Origin: an uncultured Lachnospiraceae bacterium | GTDB lineage: Bacteria > Bacillota > Clostridia > Lachnospirales > Lachnospiraceae | NCBI GenBank assembly: GCA_910576535.1 | Contig: CAJTKK010000001.1 | Location: forward strand, 62,001-126,000 | Direction: 5' to 3' | Length of the DNA: 64,000 nucleotides | Shown here: positions 7,375-14,290 of the stretch, piece after piece | Layout: each line of letters starts with the position of its first letter | How positions within the stretch are numbered: the first letter of the stretch is position 1 | Position numbers and translations under genes: made by a program | Notes under the pieces: generated by a model | What the model was told of the DNA's origin: nothing | What the model saw: only the letters and a program-made list of their open reading frames with translations | Database searches by the model: none

Positions 7375-9000
7375 TTAAAAACTGGTCATAAATAATTGTA
7401 CCCAGTAATTATACCCATTGTGTTGGTAATACCCTACGCCGATTTCCGTAAACCGGCTGTTTAAAATATTATTCCTATGGCCTGTGCTGTTCATCCATCC
7501 ATTCATGACCTTGGACGGGGAAGCATATCCTGCCGCAATATTCTCTCCAGCCATCATATAAACTAATCCCTGATCTTTAATCGCAGTAAAGCAGGAAGAT
7601 CCGTCCGGCCTTGTATGGCTCCACCTGACAGGCAGTTCCCTTGCCCTTATATTAGCCGCCGCTTCCAGCGCCTTATTCAAACGCAGCGGGCTGGCTCCTG
7701 CCTTTTCCCGTTCCTGGTTCACAATCTTAATTACTTCATCCGCATAAGCATGTTCGCTCTTGATTGGATCCAAAGACAACCCATAAGAAGCAAGAATATT
7801 GGAAAATTCCACGGATCTGGAAAAGCCCTCCAGCACTCTTTCCCTGCTCATTCCCATTTCCAGTTTCCCCACCCAGCTTTCCAGCCCGGCTTCATCATAT
7901 TCCCTTCCCATAAAGGCACGGTAAAGTACCTTGACATACTCTGTATTGTCCAGCCCTTTATTGGTAAACTCTTCTGACAAGATAAATTTCTTCGCCACTT
8001 CCTCCGGGGTGCTTTTTTTATCCAGGATCCTCCCCGTCCAGTCTTCCATGCCCATTTCTTCCCCGTCACGGTTCAGAACCTGTGCATAAAGACGGTAAAC
8101 AAACATAGTAATGCCTTCATTCTGATCTCTCTTGTTATTAAGGCGCATTTCCCCTCTTTTAATCCCAAAGGAATCACAGAGGCTCTGGAATTCTGCGGAG
8201 TTTACAAAGCCGCGGAGTACATATTCCCGGGACATGCCGCCTTCCAGCTTACCCATCCAGTTCTTCTTCCCGCCATCGTCGGCTTCCCTGTCAAAAAAGG
8301 TACGGTAAAGCACATCCACATAATCAGAATTATTCAGCTTCCGGTTCTTAAACTCATCGCCCGTAATGAACCCGCGCGCAATTTCCGCGCCGTCCGCATT
8401 GCCGCTGCGCAGTCTGCCTATCCAATCCTCCAGCCCCGCTTTTTCCGCCTCCCGGTTCAGGGCTACGGTATACATACGCTGTACAAACCGGGTCACGCCG
8501 TCTTCCTGCCCGGCGGTTTCATTTTCTGCAGTTATGTCTTCCTGGATCAGCCTGTCCCCAAGTTCTTCCATAAACTGCTCCTGAATCTCTTCAGGAATCT
8601 CTTCTTCCACAATCACATTAGGGACATTCTCTTCTTCATAAAAACCATTATCCGATATGATATCTTCCGGCGCCGTCTCATCCGGCAAGGATTCCTCCGG
8701 CGGCGCCGCATCCGGCTCTGTTTCCTCCGGTACAGTCTCATCCGGCGCAACCTCTTCCTGCTCTGGTATATCCGGCGATGTCTCTTCCGGCACATCTGGC
8801 GTATTCTCTTCCGGCGGCATTTCATCTGCAGGAACTTCTTCCGGTAAAGTCTCTTCCTCAGAAACACCGTCTCCATTTTCTTCCCCGGAAGGCTGCCCCT
8901 CTCCTTCTATGTCTATAGGGCTTTCCGCTGCATATGCATACACCGGGGCAGAGCATAACAGGACTGCCGACAATAAATAAATTAAACACTTCTTTTTCAT
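7375..9000 (-). CDS. Secreted CAP/SCP-domain protein with four DUF4214 repeats
   Basis: 541 residues. Signal peptide about 1-25 (VYAYA end); a Pro/Glu-rich linker about 26-165 with PEE/PDE repeats; four DUF4214 repeats about 172-408; and a C-terminal CAP (SCP/PR1, YkwD-like) domain about 416-541. CAP hallmarks visible are VNQEREKAGASPLRLNKAL, WSHTRPDG, AGENIAAGY and NSTGHRNNILN, so the conserved His, Glu and second His are all present. Bacterial CAP proteins are extracellular and usually of unknown target; some bind lipids or glycans. AGGGGG lies 7 bases before ATG 9000. It is the middle gene of the 10317-to-5341 operon. It is the only member of the family in which the DUF4214 module is internal rather than C-terminal. 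Confidence 0.92.
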   Translation of the reverse strand: MKKKCLIYLLSAVLLCSAPVYAYAAESPIDIEGEGQPSGEENGDGVSEEETLPEEVPADEMPPEENTPDVPEETSPDIPEQEEVAPDETVPEETEPDAAPPEESLPDETAPEDIISDNGFYEEENVPNVIVEEEIPEEIQEQFMEELGDRLIQEDITAENETAGQEDGVTRFVQRMYTVALNREAEKAGLEDWIGRLRSGNADGAEIARGFITGDEFKNRKLNNSDYVDVLYRTFFDREADDGGKKNWMGKLEGGMSREYVLRGFVNSAEFQSLCDSFGIKRGEMRLNNKRDQNEGITMFVYRLYAQVLNRDGEEMGMEDWTGRILDKKSTPEEVAKKFILSEEFTNKGLDNTEYVKVLYRAFMGREYDEAGLESWVGKLEMGMSRERVLEGFSRSVEFSNILASYGLSLDPIKSEHAYADEVIKIVNQEREKAGASPLRLNKALEAAANIRARELPVRWSHTRPDGSSCFTAIKDQGLVYMMAGENIAAGYASPSKVMNGWMNSTGHRNNILNSRFTEIGVGYYQHNGYNYWVQLFMTSF

Positions 9001-9084
9001 TTTAATACCCCCTGTTAAAAATATCTGTTATCCTGACCCGCCCTGATAACCAATCAGCAGCTTCCTGCACAAACGGATAACATA

Positions 9085-10317
9085 TCATAAATAAATTTCT
9101 TCCACTGCCTCTTTTAACAGCTTTGATGCCGCGCCAATCGGAAGCTGTTCCTCAATGCGCCGCCTGCCATTTTCTTTTATAGAGGCGTAATATGCGGAAT
9201 CATAATATAGCTTTCTCATGTATCCGGCCGCCTGCTCTTCATCTGCAGCCGCCCATATGCTGCCTTTTTTGTATGGGCCTATTGCCTTTGGCAGCTTCAC
9301 CAATTGATAATCTACCAGACATGCATTTCCTCTCCCCATAAATTCCGTATTAGCAGACCAGTTTGTCGCCACCACGGGCGTCCCCAAGTACATAGCCTCG
9401 GCCAAAGGCAGGCCAAAGCCTTCGGAACGGTGAAGGGATATCATGACATCTGAAACCGCTATCAACGATTCCACTTCCTGCCTGGACAAATTGTCGGTAA
9501 TATAATAAACATCCGGATAGCTTTCCACCTTACTTTTCAGCTTTTCCAATTCTTTCCTATTTTTCAAATGATTGATCTTAATGATAAGCCCTACGCCCTC
9601 CGTAGGTTTAAACGCTTGTATAAATGCCCTGACAGCCGCCTCCGGGTTCTTCCGTTCGCTCATACTTTTAAAATCATACATTATGAGGCAAAAAAACTTG
9701 TCCTCCGGTAAATGAAAATAGTCCCTGCCAAGATGCGGTGTATGTTCTATTGTGATCGCGTAAGGGATTGTCCTGACTGTTTTATCTGTTTTCTGCCGGA
9801 TACTCCTGCTGATAAACTCGGAAGGCGTCCAAATCTCATCTACCGTAGCAATACAAGGAACCCACTCATCGGGGAATTCTTCCAGTTCCCAAAGCCAATA
9901 AGCAATATTGTACCTATAATCCAACTCTTCCTTCCTGAAGCTGTTATATCTCTCAGCCCATGTATTCGGGTTAATATGAATTAAATTGATCCCGTAAAGA
10001 AGCCCGTCCCCTATTTTTCCGGCCCATGTGCAATCGTTATGTTCCAGGCCGCCCGGGGCATTCACCTGTTTTATGACAAACGGTATCCCGCTATGCTCAA
10101 TCATTGCGGCAATAATCCTCATGCTCTGCCCTAATCCGGTCTCTGCTTTTATGTCCCCGATCAGATTGATTCCTGCCGGGTATTTTCCTTTCTGGAACCT
10201 TTGGGTTTTCTTGGATTTATCCAGCATTTTCCAGTTATTCTGCCAATTCCAGACCTTTTTCATCTTCACAATTATATCATCCGGAAGCACCGTTTTTAAT
10301 ATCCGTTTGATCCCCAC
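9085..10317 (-). CDS. GT4-family glycosyltransferase
   Basis: 410 residues. The C-terminal half has typical GT4 features: a donor-binding stretch around SMSERKNPEAAVRAF (about 240) and the E-x7-E motif in SEGFGLPLAEAMYLGTPVVA (about 320). The N-terminal half contains GDIKAETGLGQSMR, the G-rich loop seen in this family. It probably adds a sugar to a lipid-linked or protein-linked acceptor in the cytoplasm. The start is GTG 10317 with GGAG eight bases upstream. It is the first gene after the promoter at 10353-10381 and precedes the two DUF4214 secreted proteins, so it could glycosylate them before export; that is inference from position only. Confidence 0.88.
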   Translation of the reverse strand: MGIKRILKTVLPDDIIVKMKKVWNWQNNWKMLDKSKKTQRFQKGKYPAGINLIGDIKAETGLGQSMRIIAAMIEHSGIPFVIKQVNAPGGLEHNDCTWAGKIGDGLLYGINLIHINPNTWAERYNSFRKEELDYRYNIAYWLWELEEFPDEWVPCIATVDEIWTPSEFISRSIRQKTDKTVRTIPYAITIEHTPHLGRDYFHLPEDKFFCLIMYDFKSMSERKNPEAAVRAFIQAFKPTEGVGLIIKINHLKNRKELEKLKSKVESYPDVYYITDNLSRQEVESLIAVSDVMISLHRSEGFGLPLAEAMYLGTPVVATNWSANTEFMGRGNACLVDYQLVKLPKAIGPYKKGSIWAAADEEQAAGYMRKLYYDSAYYASIKENGRRRIEEQLPIGAASKLLKEAVEEIYL

Positions 10318-10352
10318 CTCTTACGCTCCTGAAAATATTTCTTTCTTAAAGG

Positions 10353-10381
10353 ATTATAACAAATAGACGCTTCTATTTCAA
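10353..10381 (-). promoter_or_regulatory. Sigma-A type promoter for the 10317-to-5341 operon
   Basis: Minus-strand TTGAAA (10376-10381), a 17-base spacer, and a consensus TATAAT (10353-10358), about 35 bases before the GTG start. The spacer contains a perfect 7-bp palindrome AAATAGA/TCTATTT (10361-10378), placed where a repressor could block RNA polymerase. Confidence 0.82.
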
Positions 10382-10600
10382 GATCATTTCGGTGATATTC
10401 CAGTTTATCCAAGTCAAACTTTTTAATTATTTTTTTGCTTTCAGCATTTCTGCTAATGCATAAAAGATTGATTGTGCAATCTGACCATTCAAGTTTTAAA
10501 AATATGGAATGCCTCATATCCGCATATATCCAAACACAAAAAAAACATTCAGAACTGTTATCCGGTCAAAAATTTTTGATGCCTGAATCCGATAATATCT

Positions 10601-10619
10601 TTTTTTGTCTTTTTTCGTC
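10601..10619 (+). promoter_or_regulatory. T-rich direct repeat, possible operator
   Basis: Two adjacent copies of TTTTTTGTC and TTTTTTCGTC end eight bases before the predicted -35 of the Spo0A-like gene. The TTTGTC core recalls the first six bases of the Spo0A box TTTGTCGAA, but the rest differs. A possible autoregulatory site only. Confidence 0.25.
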
Positions 10620-10622
10620 TTT

Positions 10623-10647
10623 TATATTGGCATTTTCTTCCAATATA
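10623..10647. promoter_or_regulatory. Perfect 8-bp palindrome over the -35 region
   Basis: TATATTGG (10623-10630) and CCAATATA (10640-10647) flank a 9-base centre and overlap the predicted -35 of the plus-strand gene. Candidate operator for a dimeric regulator. Confidence 0.45.
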
Positions 10648-10654
10648 TTATGCT
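10627..10654 (+). promoter_or_regulatory. Candidate promoter of the Spo0A-like gene
   Basis: TTGGCA (10627-10632), 16-base spacer, TATGCT (10649-10654; four of six consensus bases). The start codon is 44 bases further on. Weaker than the two minus-strand promoters nearby, as expected for a regulated gene. Confidence 0.45.
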
Positions 10655-10697
10655 AATAGTAGACTAAAACATCATGTTTACAAAGGAGGATTTTATA

Positions 10698-11033
10698 ATG
10701 GACAAACATTATGTTTCTGAACTATTAATCCGGATTGGCGTCAATCCTTCCTACCGTGGCTATCCTTATCTGTCTTATATTATCTTTCAGGCAGTATCGG
10801 ATGACAACGGCCCATTTCTTACAATCAAGGTACTATATCAATGTGCCTCCGAATATTTCCATGTATCCCCGGATTCTATCCAGCATAGCATACGGACACT
10901 TCTGGATGCTTATTGGGAACAGGGAAATGGCAGGCATTTCCGCAGTGTTACCGGTTACCCTAATACCGGCCCGCTTCCCCCAAAGGAATTCATCGCCGTC
11001 CTTTCCGATTATCTGCAAAGAAACATGCCGTAA
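10698..11033 (+). CDS. Stand-alone Spo0A C-terminal-type DNA-binding protein
   Basis: 111 residues and the only convincing plus-strand gene. It aligns along its whole length with the DNA-binding effector domain of the sporulation regulator Spo0A: GYPYLSYII (Spo0A GYxYL), LTIKVLYQCASEYFHVSPDSIQHSIR (ITKxLYP...R-V-E-x-x-IR helix-turn-helix), WEQGN (WSRGN), GYPNTGPLPPKEFIAVLSDYL (GY...KPTNSEFIAxVxDKL). The receiver domain of Spo0A is absent, so activity cannot depend on its phosphorylation. ATG 10698 has AAAGGAGG seven bases upstream; the longer reading from 10674 lacks a ribosome site. It is divergent from the DUF4214/GT4 operon and convergent with the main cluster, so it probably regulates one or both. 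True Spo0A is about 265 residues; this is not a fragment at a broken end, since start, ribosome site and stop are intact. Confidence 0.85.
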   Translation: MDKHYVSELLIRIGVNPSYRGYPYLSYIIFQAVSDDNGPFLTIKVLYQCASEYFHVSPDSIQHSIRTLLDAYWEQGNGRHFRSVTGYPNTGPLPPKEFIAVLSDYLQRNMP

Positions 11034-11077
11034 ACCGGACGGGAACATGATTCCAATAGATTATGGGACAAACTCTT

Positions 11078-11136
11078 ATTATCGTACGGTTCACCATAGG
11101 AATCATACGATAATCTGCGGACTCTTCGGAGTCCGC
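11078..11136. terminator. Convergent-gene hairpins, possible bidirectional terminator
   Basis: A perfect 9-bp inverted repeat ATTATCGTA/TACGATAAT (11078-11114, 19-base loop) is followed by a perfect 8-bp stem GCGGACTC/GAGTCCGC with a TTCG loop (11117-11136). They lie between the stops of the plus-strand regulator and the minus-strand GT4. Neither has a proper T-run, so strict Rho-independent termination is uncertain. Confidence 0.4.
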
Positions 11137-11144
11137 TTAACTCT

Positions 11145-12359
11145 TCAAAGCCCGCTTTTATTGTTTTTCTTTCTCTGACGGCAAAACGGCTTCCATCCAT
11201 ATTGCGGATTTCCAAAATCCTTTTTGATTGCCTCCGCTATTTTCCCCGCCGACTTCTTCCACTGGAACTTGTTCACACGTTTCTTTATTTCTTCCACGGT
11301 TACATCAGGGGTTTCCTGCCGGATTCCAAGACGTACTTTTTCTTTTAATTCCTCCTTATCCCCTAAATGAAAATAAGAAGCTGCCCGCCCTAATACTTCG
11401 GGAAGGGAAGCCGCATCGGAAGATATTACCATAGTCCCTACCGTCATAGCTTCCAGTGGAGGCATACCGAAACCTTCATAAACGGAAGGAAAGATAAAGC
11501 AGTCCGCCATATGGTACACATAAGGCAGATCCTTGTCATCAATAAACCCTGTCACAATAATCCTGCTCCTATATATATCTTCAATCTTGTTTAAAAACGC
11601 ATCCATCTTCCATCCCTTCCTTCCAGCCAGTACTAAGGGAATGTTCAATGCCTCCTCTTCCTGAAGCTCCACATAAGCTTCTACCAGGAAAGGCAGGTTC
11701 TTCCGCGGTTCCAGAGTGGCAAGGCAAAGAATGTACTGCTCCGGCAGATGATATTTATGCCGGATTTCCAGGCGTTTATCCGTCTCTTCCTTAGACAAGG
11801 GATTTTTCTGCCCGTTCACATAATCCATGAATACATCCGAAATCCCGCAATACGCTAAAATAATCTTTTTTCTGTTATACCGGAACTTATCTATTATCCT
11901 TCTTCCCGTAAATTTTGAATTGACAATGATCCTTTTACTTACGAAAACCGCATTTAAAATGGACAATTTAAAATACCATTCCATATGTTTCTTCATCGTC
12001 TCCGGGCAATCCCAGCATGTCAGGTCGTGTACCATGTTGTAAATCCCCTTATGCCAGAAAAGCAGCGGGCTTTGGAATGCCAGGAACAAAAAGACATCCG
12101 CCTTAACACTATATAAATGAACCGGCAGCAATACTTGGGCAAAAAAAAGTTTATTCTGCCCTTTCCAGACTTTAAAAACGATGTTCTCCTTCCCCCGGTA
12201 TTTCTTAAATTCCGGGTGAATATTCCTTTTAAACAGCAGAATATAAGTATTCTTTGCACTCTTGTCCATTTCAATCAGTTCCCTCGCGATATCCATGGCG
12301 TACCGTTCTATCCCCGAAAAATTATCCGCTAAGGAAGTTAAGTCAATTGCTATTCTCAT
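11145..12359 (-). CDS. GT4-family glycosyltransferase (mannosyltransferase-like)
   Basis: 404 residues. It begins MRIAIDLTSLADNFSGIERY, the usual N-terminus of WbaZ/MtfB-like GT4 enzymes, with a G-I-x-R/E-Y acceptor-side motif. ATLEPRKNLPFLVEAY (about 220) and EGFGMPPLEAM (about 310, E-x7-E) mark the donor domain. It would act on a lipid-linked oligosaccharide in the cytoplasm. ATG 12359 is chosen because GAAGGAG stands seven bases before it; an upstream in-frame start lies inside the polymerase gene. The start overlaps the polymerase 3' end by 17 bases, indicating coupling. It is the last gene of the main leftward series. Confidence 0.88.
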   Translation of the reverse strand: MRIAIDLTSLADNFSGIERYAMDIARELIEMDKSAKNTYILLFKRNIHPEFKKYRGKENIVFKVWKGQNKLFFAQVLLPVHLYSVKADVFLFLAFQSPLLFWHKGIYNMVHDLTCWDCPETMKKHMEWYFKLSILNAVFVSKRIIVNSKFTGRRIIDKFRYNRKKIILAYCGISDVFMDYVNGQKNPLSKEETDKRLEIRHKYHLPEQYILCLATLEPRKNLPFLVEAYVELQEEEALNIPLVLAGRKGWKMDAFLNKIEDIYRSRIIVTGFIDDKDLPYVYHMADCFIFPSVYEGFGMPPLEAMTVGTMVISSDAASLPEVLGRAASYFHLGDKEELKEKVRLGIRQETPDVTVEEIKKRVNKFQWKKSAGKIAEAIKKDFGNPQYGWKPFCRQRKKNNKSGL

Positions 12360-14199
12360 GTTTTCTCCTTCTTCCGGTATATACATGAAGCAGAACAGAC
12401 AAAGCCACTGCCCCTATAGCCGCCGTCACTCCATAAAAAATCCCGTTCCTCACATGCTCTACCTTTGCAATTCTTCCGTCTTTCTCTACGGTATATCCTA
12501 ATTCATCATCTATATGTTCTATTCTGTCCGTACCGAAACTTTTTCCTACCCTTTCCTTGTAAATCCCTTCTTTTGCTATCCCAAATCCTCCTTCCTTTTC
12601 CCCAAGCAAAGTTACCGCCTGTTCCAGCATAAGTCTGTATTCTTCATCCTGAATGCCGCAATACAGTTCCAGTATCCTGACACGGAAAAGATTGTAATCC
12701 CCGCTGCTTTGCACTGCAATCGGGATTGAAAATTCCATAGCCGCCTTCAGCTCTTCCACGGTTATCTTTTCTTCCATCCCGCTTCTTCTAATCACCTCTT
12801 GGACAGCCCCGTTTTCCTCCATCTCTTCCTGGCAATTTCTCATTGCCTCTTTTAATGCATCTTTTGTATGAGTCTGATTATCTACCCCTATCTGCAAGCT
12901 TTGGGCATCCACATATAATACGGAATCCAGCGGCGCTTTAATATATTCTTCTGCCGGGGCTGCCCAAAAATACACTCCTGCGGCCACAATTCCTGCCGTC
13001 ATGCCCCACGCCCATTGGCCAAAACCAATTTTAAGCGCTTTCTTTTCTTTTCCCATAACAGGACTTTCCCCGTTTTCATAAAATCCGAACAGCAATTCCC
13101 CCATAAACAGCAGCGATAAATTCATAAAAGCATTTGAAATAAACTGTTCCATAATGCCATAAAGCAAAAAAGAAAAAATAATTGCCAGCTCCGGCAATCT
13201 TACACCCGCTTCCTTCCCTTCGCTTACGGAAGGCCTTCCGCCCCAGCCCCCGACCCCGCTGTATCTGGCAATAAGGACGGCATAACCCGCACAAAAAAGC
13301 ACAAAAGCCACGATGCCGAATGTCATAAAGAAATAAACATAGCCATTGTCCATAATAACCCAGAAATTAGGAACATCCTTCATTCTTGCGCCAAATAAAG
13401 TGACCGGCTGATTCTGCAGATAATATGCGGAAAATGTCAGCCTCGCCTGCAGCATGCTGTCCAGCTTCTGCATCACCGGATATTTTAGCAGGAAAGGACC
13501 CCCAAAAGAAAACAAAAGACATAACGGCAAAGGGAGCTGGCAGATGATCTGCTCTGCTTTACTTAGTTTTTCCCGTTTCACCGCATACAAGTTAAGCAAT
13601 AGATAAAATGCCGTTACTGCTGCCCCCGTATAACTCAAAGAATATAAAAAGACCAACAGATTGCCTGCCATAAGCCCCGCCAGCTTTTTTACATTATATA
13701 GTTTTCCCCATGTATAACACAAAAAAACAGTCAGCATAAAATAGGACACATGAAAAATATTACCTGTGCTGTATCCCATCCCCCAACGGATAACTTCCAT
13801 TCCGCCCTTTTCATGCACCAGCAAAGGATTATTGATGATTCCTGTCCCTGCCATGAATACCGTAGCGGCAAAGGAACAGCAATAAATGACAAGCCCTATG
13901 CGGAACAGTTTTTTTAAGTCCATATCCTTTAGCCCTATCAAGGCAAGGACGCTAAGAAGAATCCCCATTCTTCCGGAATTCTTATAAGCAAAGAAGGCTA
14001 CCAGGCATAAACAAACCATAGCAGCCATCTGCTTTTTATTATATTTTGTCAGGATCAGCTTGCAGCCTACACAAAGACAGGCCGCCGCGCTCAGCAAATA
14101 ATATGCTTTATTGCCGCTGTCTAAACCGATGCCCTTTGCGAAAACCATAAGCCCGAAGAATAGGCAATAAGATAATTCTTTTACTTTGTTTTTCGTCAT
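12343..14199 (-). CDS. Wzy-like polysaccharide polymerase fused to a Wzz-like domain
   Basis: 618 residues. About the first 400 are a multi-spanning polymerase/ligase-type protein, homologous to the polymerase at 33192-34808 (shared FAKGIGL near the start, HVSYF and YTGxAV motifs). It then continues: a transmembrane helix (about 405-425, AWGMTAGIVAAGVYFW), about 160 extracytoplasmic residues, and a last helix (about 590-610). This tail reads like a chain-length regulator (Wzz): YIKAPLDSVLYVDAQSLQ after the first helix and EVIRRSGMEEKITVEELKAA, close to the family's EVIxxLxLxxTVExL block. So polymerisation and length control may be joined in one chain. ATG 14199 is preferred (AGGGA six bases upstream); a TTG at 14232 would lie inside a tandem repeat. 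It follows ugd. Confidence 0.82.
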   Translation of the reverse strand: MTKNKVKELSYCLFFGLMVFAKGIGLDSGNKAYYLLSAAACLCVGCKLILTKYNKKQMAAMVCLCLVAFFAYKNSGRMGILLSVLALIGLKDMDLKKLFRIGLVIYCCSFAATVFMAGTGIINNPLLVHEKGGMEVIRWGMGYSTGNIFHVSYFMLTVFLCYTWGKLYNVKKLAGLMAGNLLVFLYSLSYTGAAVTAFYLLLNLYAVKREKLSKAEQIICQLPLPLCLLFSFGGPFLLKYPVMQKLDSMLQARLTFSAYYLQNQPVTLFGARMKDVPNFWVIMDNGYVYFFMTFGIVAFVLFCAGYAVLIARYSGVGGWGGRPSVSEGKEAGVRLPELAIIFSFLLYGIMEQFISNAFMNLSLLFMGELLFGFYENGESPVMGKEKKALKIGFGQWAWGMTAGIVAAGVYFWAAPAEEYIKAPLDSVLYVDAQSLQIGVDNQTHTKDALKEAMRNCQEEMEENGAVQEVIRRSGMEEKITVEELKAAMEFSIPIAVQSSGDYNLFRVRILELYCGIQDEEYRLMLEQAVTLLGEKEGGFGIAKEGIYKERVGKSFGTDRIEHIDDELGYTVEKDGRIAKVEHVRNGIFYGVTAAIGAVALSVLLHVYTGRRRKHENSN

Positions 14200-14220
14200 G
14201 TCACATCCCTGCGTACTGTT

Positions 14221-14290
14221 TTCCGATGCCAAACATCATCTTCCGATGCCGAACATCATCTTCCGATGCTGAACATCATCTTCCAATGCT
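14221..14290 (-). repeat. 20-bp tandem repeat spanning the ugd stop codon
   Basis: Three complete 20-bp units (14221-14240, 14241-14260, 14261-14280; each ttccgatgcYRaacatcatc on the plus strand) and half of a fourth (14281-14290). The fourth lies inside the last codons of ugd, and the ugd stop (14276-14278) lies within the third unit, so the end of ugd seems to have been duplicated into the gap before the polymerase gene. Confidence 0.9.

Larger units (their letters stand above)
10318..10697. promoter_or_regulatory. Divergent intergenic region between a GT4 gene and a Spo0A-like gene
   Basis: 380 bases without a convincing gene, very A/T-rich. It holds the minus-strand promoter (10353-10381), a palindrome in that promoter's spacer (10361-10378), a T-rich direct repeat TTTTTTGTC/TTTTTTCGTC (10601-10619), a second palindrome (10623-10647) and a weaker plus-strand promoter (10627-10654). 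This is the likely control region of the locus's left part. Confidence 0.65.

Noticed and set aside
6785..7378. Plus-strand Ser/Thr-rich 197-codon frame
   Set aside because: It is the antisense of the acidic-linker repeats and signal peptide of the gene at 5341-7353.
8613..8980. Ser/Gly-rich plus-strand frame and Arg-rich minus-strand frame over the CAP protein linker
   Set aside because: Both come from the low-complexity Pro/Glu codons of the real gene; no start signals.
10296..10517. 73-codon minus-strand frame upstream of the GT4 at 9085-10317
   Set aside because: It covers the promoter and palindrome at 10353-10381, has no ribosome site and no recognisable domain.
10735..11178. 147-codon plus-strand frame overlapping the Spo0A-like gene
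   Set aside because: It is out of frame with the Spo0A-like protein, which has AAAGGAGG and a full-length family match.
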